DNA from: Flavipsychrobacter stenotrophus
GTDB taxonomy: Bacteria > Bacteroidota > Bacteroidia > Chitinophagales > Chitinophagaceae
Assembly: GCA_947379685.1 (NCBI GenBank)
Contig: CANCOG010000260.1
Coordinates: forward strand, 1-7,102
DNA length: 7,102 bases
Reading direction: 5' to 3'
The translations under genes and the position numbers were made by a program. Positions within the stretch are counted from its first letter, which is position 1. The number at the start of each line of letters is the position of its first letter. Of this stretch, positions 5,257-7,102 are shown piece by piece. The notes under the pieces are model-generated. The model was not told the origin of the DNA, made no database searches, and was given only the letters and a program-made list of their open reading frames with translations.

Positions 5257-6651
5257 ATGGCATTAATTAAATCGATTTCAGGAATAAGGGGAACAATAGG
5301 GGGAAAACCAGGCACCAGCCTTACCCCGATTGATGTGGTGAAATTTACAACTGCCTATGGCGCATGGGTAGCCCAGCAAGGAACCAATAAGAAAATTATC
5401 ATTGGCCGTGACGGAAGGATTTCGGGTGGCATGGTGCGCGACCTGGTGGCTGCAACACTACAGGGAATAGGTTGCGACGTTGTGGACCTTGGATACAGTA
5501 CCACCCCAACGGTGGAAATGGCAGTTAAAATGGAACAAGCAGGTGGAGGAATCATACTCACTGCGAGCCACAACCCGAAGGAATGGAATGCGCTCAAATT
5601 ACTGAATCACGAAGGTGAGTTCCTGAATGCAGCAGAAGGACAGTGGATACTGGATTATGCTGAAAAAGCTGAGCCTTTTTACGCCGAAATAAATGATATT
5701 GGCACCCTGGTAACAGACGATAGCTATATTCAAAAACACATTGATACAATACTTGCACACCCATTAGTAGATGTTGCCGCAATTAAGGCGATGAATTACA
5801 GCGCTGTGCTGGATTCTGTAAATTCTACGGGGACTATTTCTGTACCCCCGCTTCTGAGGGCGTTGGGTGTCAATGACATTACTATTATTAATGAAGAAGT
5901 GACTGGTCACTTTGCCCACAACCCTGAGCCTTTACCGGAAAATCTAGTTGACCTCTGCAATACTGTAAAAACTAAAAAAGCCACCCTGGGTATTGCCGTT
6001 GACCCCGATGTGGACAGGCTTTGTTTCGTTTGCGAAGATGGTAGCCTGTTTGGTGAAGAATACACCCTGGTAGCGGTTGCAGATCATATTCTGACGCACA
6101 AAAAAGGCAATACTGTTTCCAATCTTTCGTCTACCCGTGCGTTACGTGATATCACGGAAAAACATGGTGGTCAATACTTCCCGAGTGCAGTTGGTGAGGT
6201 GAACGTAGTAAAGAAAATGAAGGAAGTTAATGCGGTTATTGGCGGTGAGGGTAACGGAGGAATCATAGTGCCGGAGTTGCATTATGGCAGGGACGCGTTG
6301 ATTGGCATCGCACTGTTCCTTACGCTGCTGGCCAAATCAGGTAAAACTGTTCGCGAGCTCCGCAATACATATCCTGATTACTTTATTTCTAAAAACAAGA
6401 TCGCTCTTACCGAAGATACGGATGTGAAGACGATCTTCGCGCACATAAAAACCAAGTACGCAGCACAGCCCATCAATACAGAAGACGGTCTGCGCATCGA
6501 TTTCGATAACAACTGGGTACACCTGCGTACATCAAATACCGAACCCATTATCCGTATCTATTCGGAAAGTGAAAATGAAGCAAAAGCAAACGAACTGGCT
6601 TATAAAATAATGGATGATATTAAAAGTGTAATGGCAGGACAACCAGCTTAG
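5257..6651 (+). CDS. glmM: Phosphoglucosamine mutase (alpha-D-phosphohexomutase family)
   Basis: Seen: 464 residues with the four hexomutase landmarks in order. These are the active phosphoserine loop TASHNP with Ser104 (102-107), the Mg-binding loop DPDVDR (249-254; D249, D251, D253), the sugar-specificity loop GEGNGG (330-335), and the phosphate-binding loop RTSNTEP (424-430). The start SGIRGT (8-13) and GRDGR (50-54) are also typical. Known: the enzyme converts glucosamine-6-phosphate to glucosamine-1-phosphate, feeding GlmU and UDP-GlcNAc synthesis for peptidoglycan and lipopolysaccharide, in the cytoplasm. The GEGNGG loop differs from GEQSGH or GEMSGH of classical GlmM and PMM/PGM, and resembles the GEENGG loop of archaeal-type enzymes. 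This is usual for Bacteroidota proteins annotated GlmM, but substrate choice is inferred, and phosphomannomutase activity is the alternative. The ATG is fixed by the TAnnTTTG element 16 nt upstream. A strong terminator follows at 6761. Confidence 0.9.
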   Translation: MALIKSISGIRGTIGGKPGTSLTPIDVVKFTTAYGAWVAQQGTNKKIIIGRDGRISGGMVRDLVAATLQGIGCDVVDLGYSTTPTVEMAVKMEQAGGGIILTASHNPKEWNALKLLNHEGEFLNAAEGQWILDYAEKAEPFYAEINDIGTLVTDDSYIQKHIDTILAHPLVDVAAIKAMNYSAVLDSVNSTGTISVPPLLRALGVNDITIINEEVTGHFAHNPEPLPENLVDLCNTVKTKKATLGIAVDPDVDRLCFVCEDGSLFGEEYTLVAVADHILTHKKGNTVSNLSSTRALRDITEKHGGQYFPSAVGEVNVVKKMKEVNAVIGGEGNGGIIVPELHYGRDALIGIALFLTLLAKSGKTVRELRNTYPDYFISKNKIALTEDTDVKTIFAHIKTKYAAQPINTEDGLRIDFDNNWVHLRTSNTEPIIRIYSESENEAKANELAYKIMDDIKSVMAGQPA

Positions 6652-6652
6652 T

Positions 6653-6695
6653 GTCAAGTCAAAAGGAAAAAGTCGAAAATAAAAAGTGCAAAACG
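6653..6695. repeat. A-rich low-complexity repeat (AAAAAGTC-like units) after glmM
   Basis: Loose units GTCAA, GTCAAAAGGAAAA, AGTCGAAAATAAAA and AGTGCAAAAC follow the glmM stop codon. Purine-rich AAAAGTC arrays of this kind are common between genes in Bacteroidota. No hairpin or frame is present. Confidence 0.4.
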
Positions 6696-6760
6696 CAGGC
6701 AGCTATAGACAATTTCTGCTTGCTTACGCATTAAAAACACTTACATGCCACTAGCTACCT

Positions 6761-6794
6761 AAAGCCCGTTGAATTGCTCAGCGGGCTTTTTTTT
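6761..6794 (+). terminator. Strong intrinsic terminator of glmM
   Basis: AAAGCCCGTTGA (6761-6772) pairs with TCAGCGGGCTTT (6778-6789) around the loop ATTGC, giving a 12-bp stem with a single T-G wobble. It is followed by an uninterrupted run of eight T (6787-6794). The stem also begins with A residues, so it is less effective but possible in the other direction. It separates glmM from the lipoprotein gene. Confidence 0.92.
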
Positions 6795-6796
6795 AT

Positions 6797-6804
6797 TAAC
6801 TTTA
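6797..6804 (+). promoter_or_regulatory. Candidate -7 promoter element for the lipoprotein gene
   Basis: TAACTTTA matches TAnnTTTG except for the last base and sits just after the terminator T run, 41 nt before the ATG at 6846. A second imperfect candidate, TATTTTTT, overlaps 6819-6826. Neither has a clear -33 box, so the call is tentative. Confidence 0.3.
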
Positions 6805-6845
6805 GTTCTCCGTATAATATTTTTTTTATCAACACAAGCTCCACT

Positions 6846-7102
6846 ATGAGGACATTTTCATTGCTTATTCTATGTTTATTGCTCCTTTCCTGCAAAGGAA
6901 AGAGTAAACATGATTGGGCGGAAATGAAGCTTTTGGGGCAAGTAAAAACCCTTACAGATACTGTTTCAGATGTTTATGAACTACAGGGTAAGGCTCAAAA
7001 AAAATTGAGATCGGTTACTGCTTACCGATTCAATGAAAAAGGCTGCATCGTTGAAAAAACAATTACAATAGAAACGGGTAAAATGATAGGACGTGACAGC
7101 AA
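6846..7102 (+). CDS. Lipoprotein of unknown function (partial, C-terminus outside window)
   Basis: Seen: 85 codons before the window ends. The first 15 residues are a hydrophobic lipoprotein signal with the lipobox L13-L14-S15-C16, so Cys16 would be lipidated after signal peptidase II cleavage. The mature part begins K-G-K-S-K and contains V-K-T-L-T-D-T-V and Y-R-F-N-E-K-G-C-I-V-E (about 60-70), which resembles the beta-hairpin 'phenylalanine-asparagine-x-x-G' units of YD-like repeat lipoproteins in Bacteroidota. Function unknown; I recognise only the general type. It has no visible Shine-Dalgarno sequence and is separated from glmM by a strong terminator, so it starts a new transcription unit. 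Codon use looks like that of its neighbours. Confidence 0.8.
   Translation, partial: MRTFSLLILCLLLLSCKGKSKHDWAEMKLLGQVKTLTDTVSDVYELQGKAQKKLRSVTAYRFNEKGCIVEKTITIETGKMIGRDS

Noticed and set aside
5355..6522. Minus-strand open frames inside glmM (5355-5597, 5594-5782, 6337-6522)
   Set aside because: Antisense shadows of a complete, conserved enzyme gene.
6813..6818. TATAAT box before the lipoprotein gene
   Set aside because: No -35 partner at 16-18 bp, and the sequence is in AT-rich DNA where it is expected by chance.
1..7102. A novel multi-gene defence or mobile system
   Set aside because: No nuclease, transposase, integrase, toxin-antitoxin pair or CRISPR component is visible, and the genes have separate promoters and mixed orientation, so nothing ties them into one system.

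Overview
The window looks like chromosomal DNA of a member of the Bacteroidota, probably near the Chitinophagaceae/Sphingobacteria. The evidence is: (i) TAnnTTTG (-7) promoter elements placed 16-25 nt before the starts of four genes on both strands; (ii) almost no Shine-Dalgarno sequences, with A-rich leaders instead; (iii) protein types typical of the phylum (GlmM with an archaeal-like GEGNGG loop, a TMTC-like membrane glycosyltransferase with a TPR tail, a secreted TPR protein, a small YD-like lipoprotein); (iv) moderate GC with A-rich intergenic low-complexity repeats. The genus assignment is inference.

Layout. 1-1430 (minus, C-terminus outside the window): polytopic GT-C/TMTC-like membrane protein starting at a TTG codon. 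1431-1783: gene-free divergent spacer with two promoters, a decayed CACAAAGG-type repeat and two hairpins. 1784-2845 (plus): AlkZ/HTH_42-family winged-helix protein with a QAQ motif, a probable DNA glycosylase. 2864-3757 (minus): LD-carboxypeptidase of family S66, convergent with the previous gene and only 18 bp away. 3758-4111: divergent spacer with the ldcA promoter, short direct repeats and a weaker candidate promoter for the next gene. 4112-5161 (plus): secreted or periplasmic protein made of nine uninterrupted 34-residue TPRs. 5257-6651 (plus): phosphoglucosamine mutase GlmM with its own promoter, followed by an A-rich repeat and a strong intrinsic terminator (6761-6794). 6846-7102 (plus, cut by the window end): lipoprotein of unknown function.

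Functional picture. The genes look like independent single-gene transcription units rather than one operon. Two of them touch the cell wall: GlmM makes glucosamine-1-phosphate for UDP-GlcNAc, and LdcA trims murein peptides for recycling. The TMTC-like protein probably glycosylates something in the membrane or periplasm. The AlkZ-like protein points to alkylation or crosslink repair. I see no tRNA, rRNA, CRISPR array, insertion sequence or phage gene, and no convincing undescribed multi-gene system. The more notable points are the bacterial TMTC-like protein with a non-ATG start, the QAQ-type AlkZ homologue, the uniform promoter-to-start spacing, and the repeats and hairpins in the spacers.
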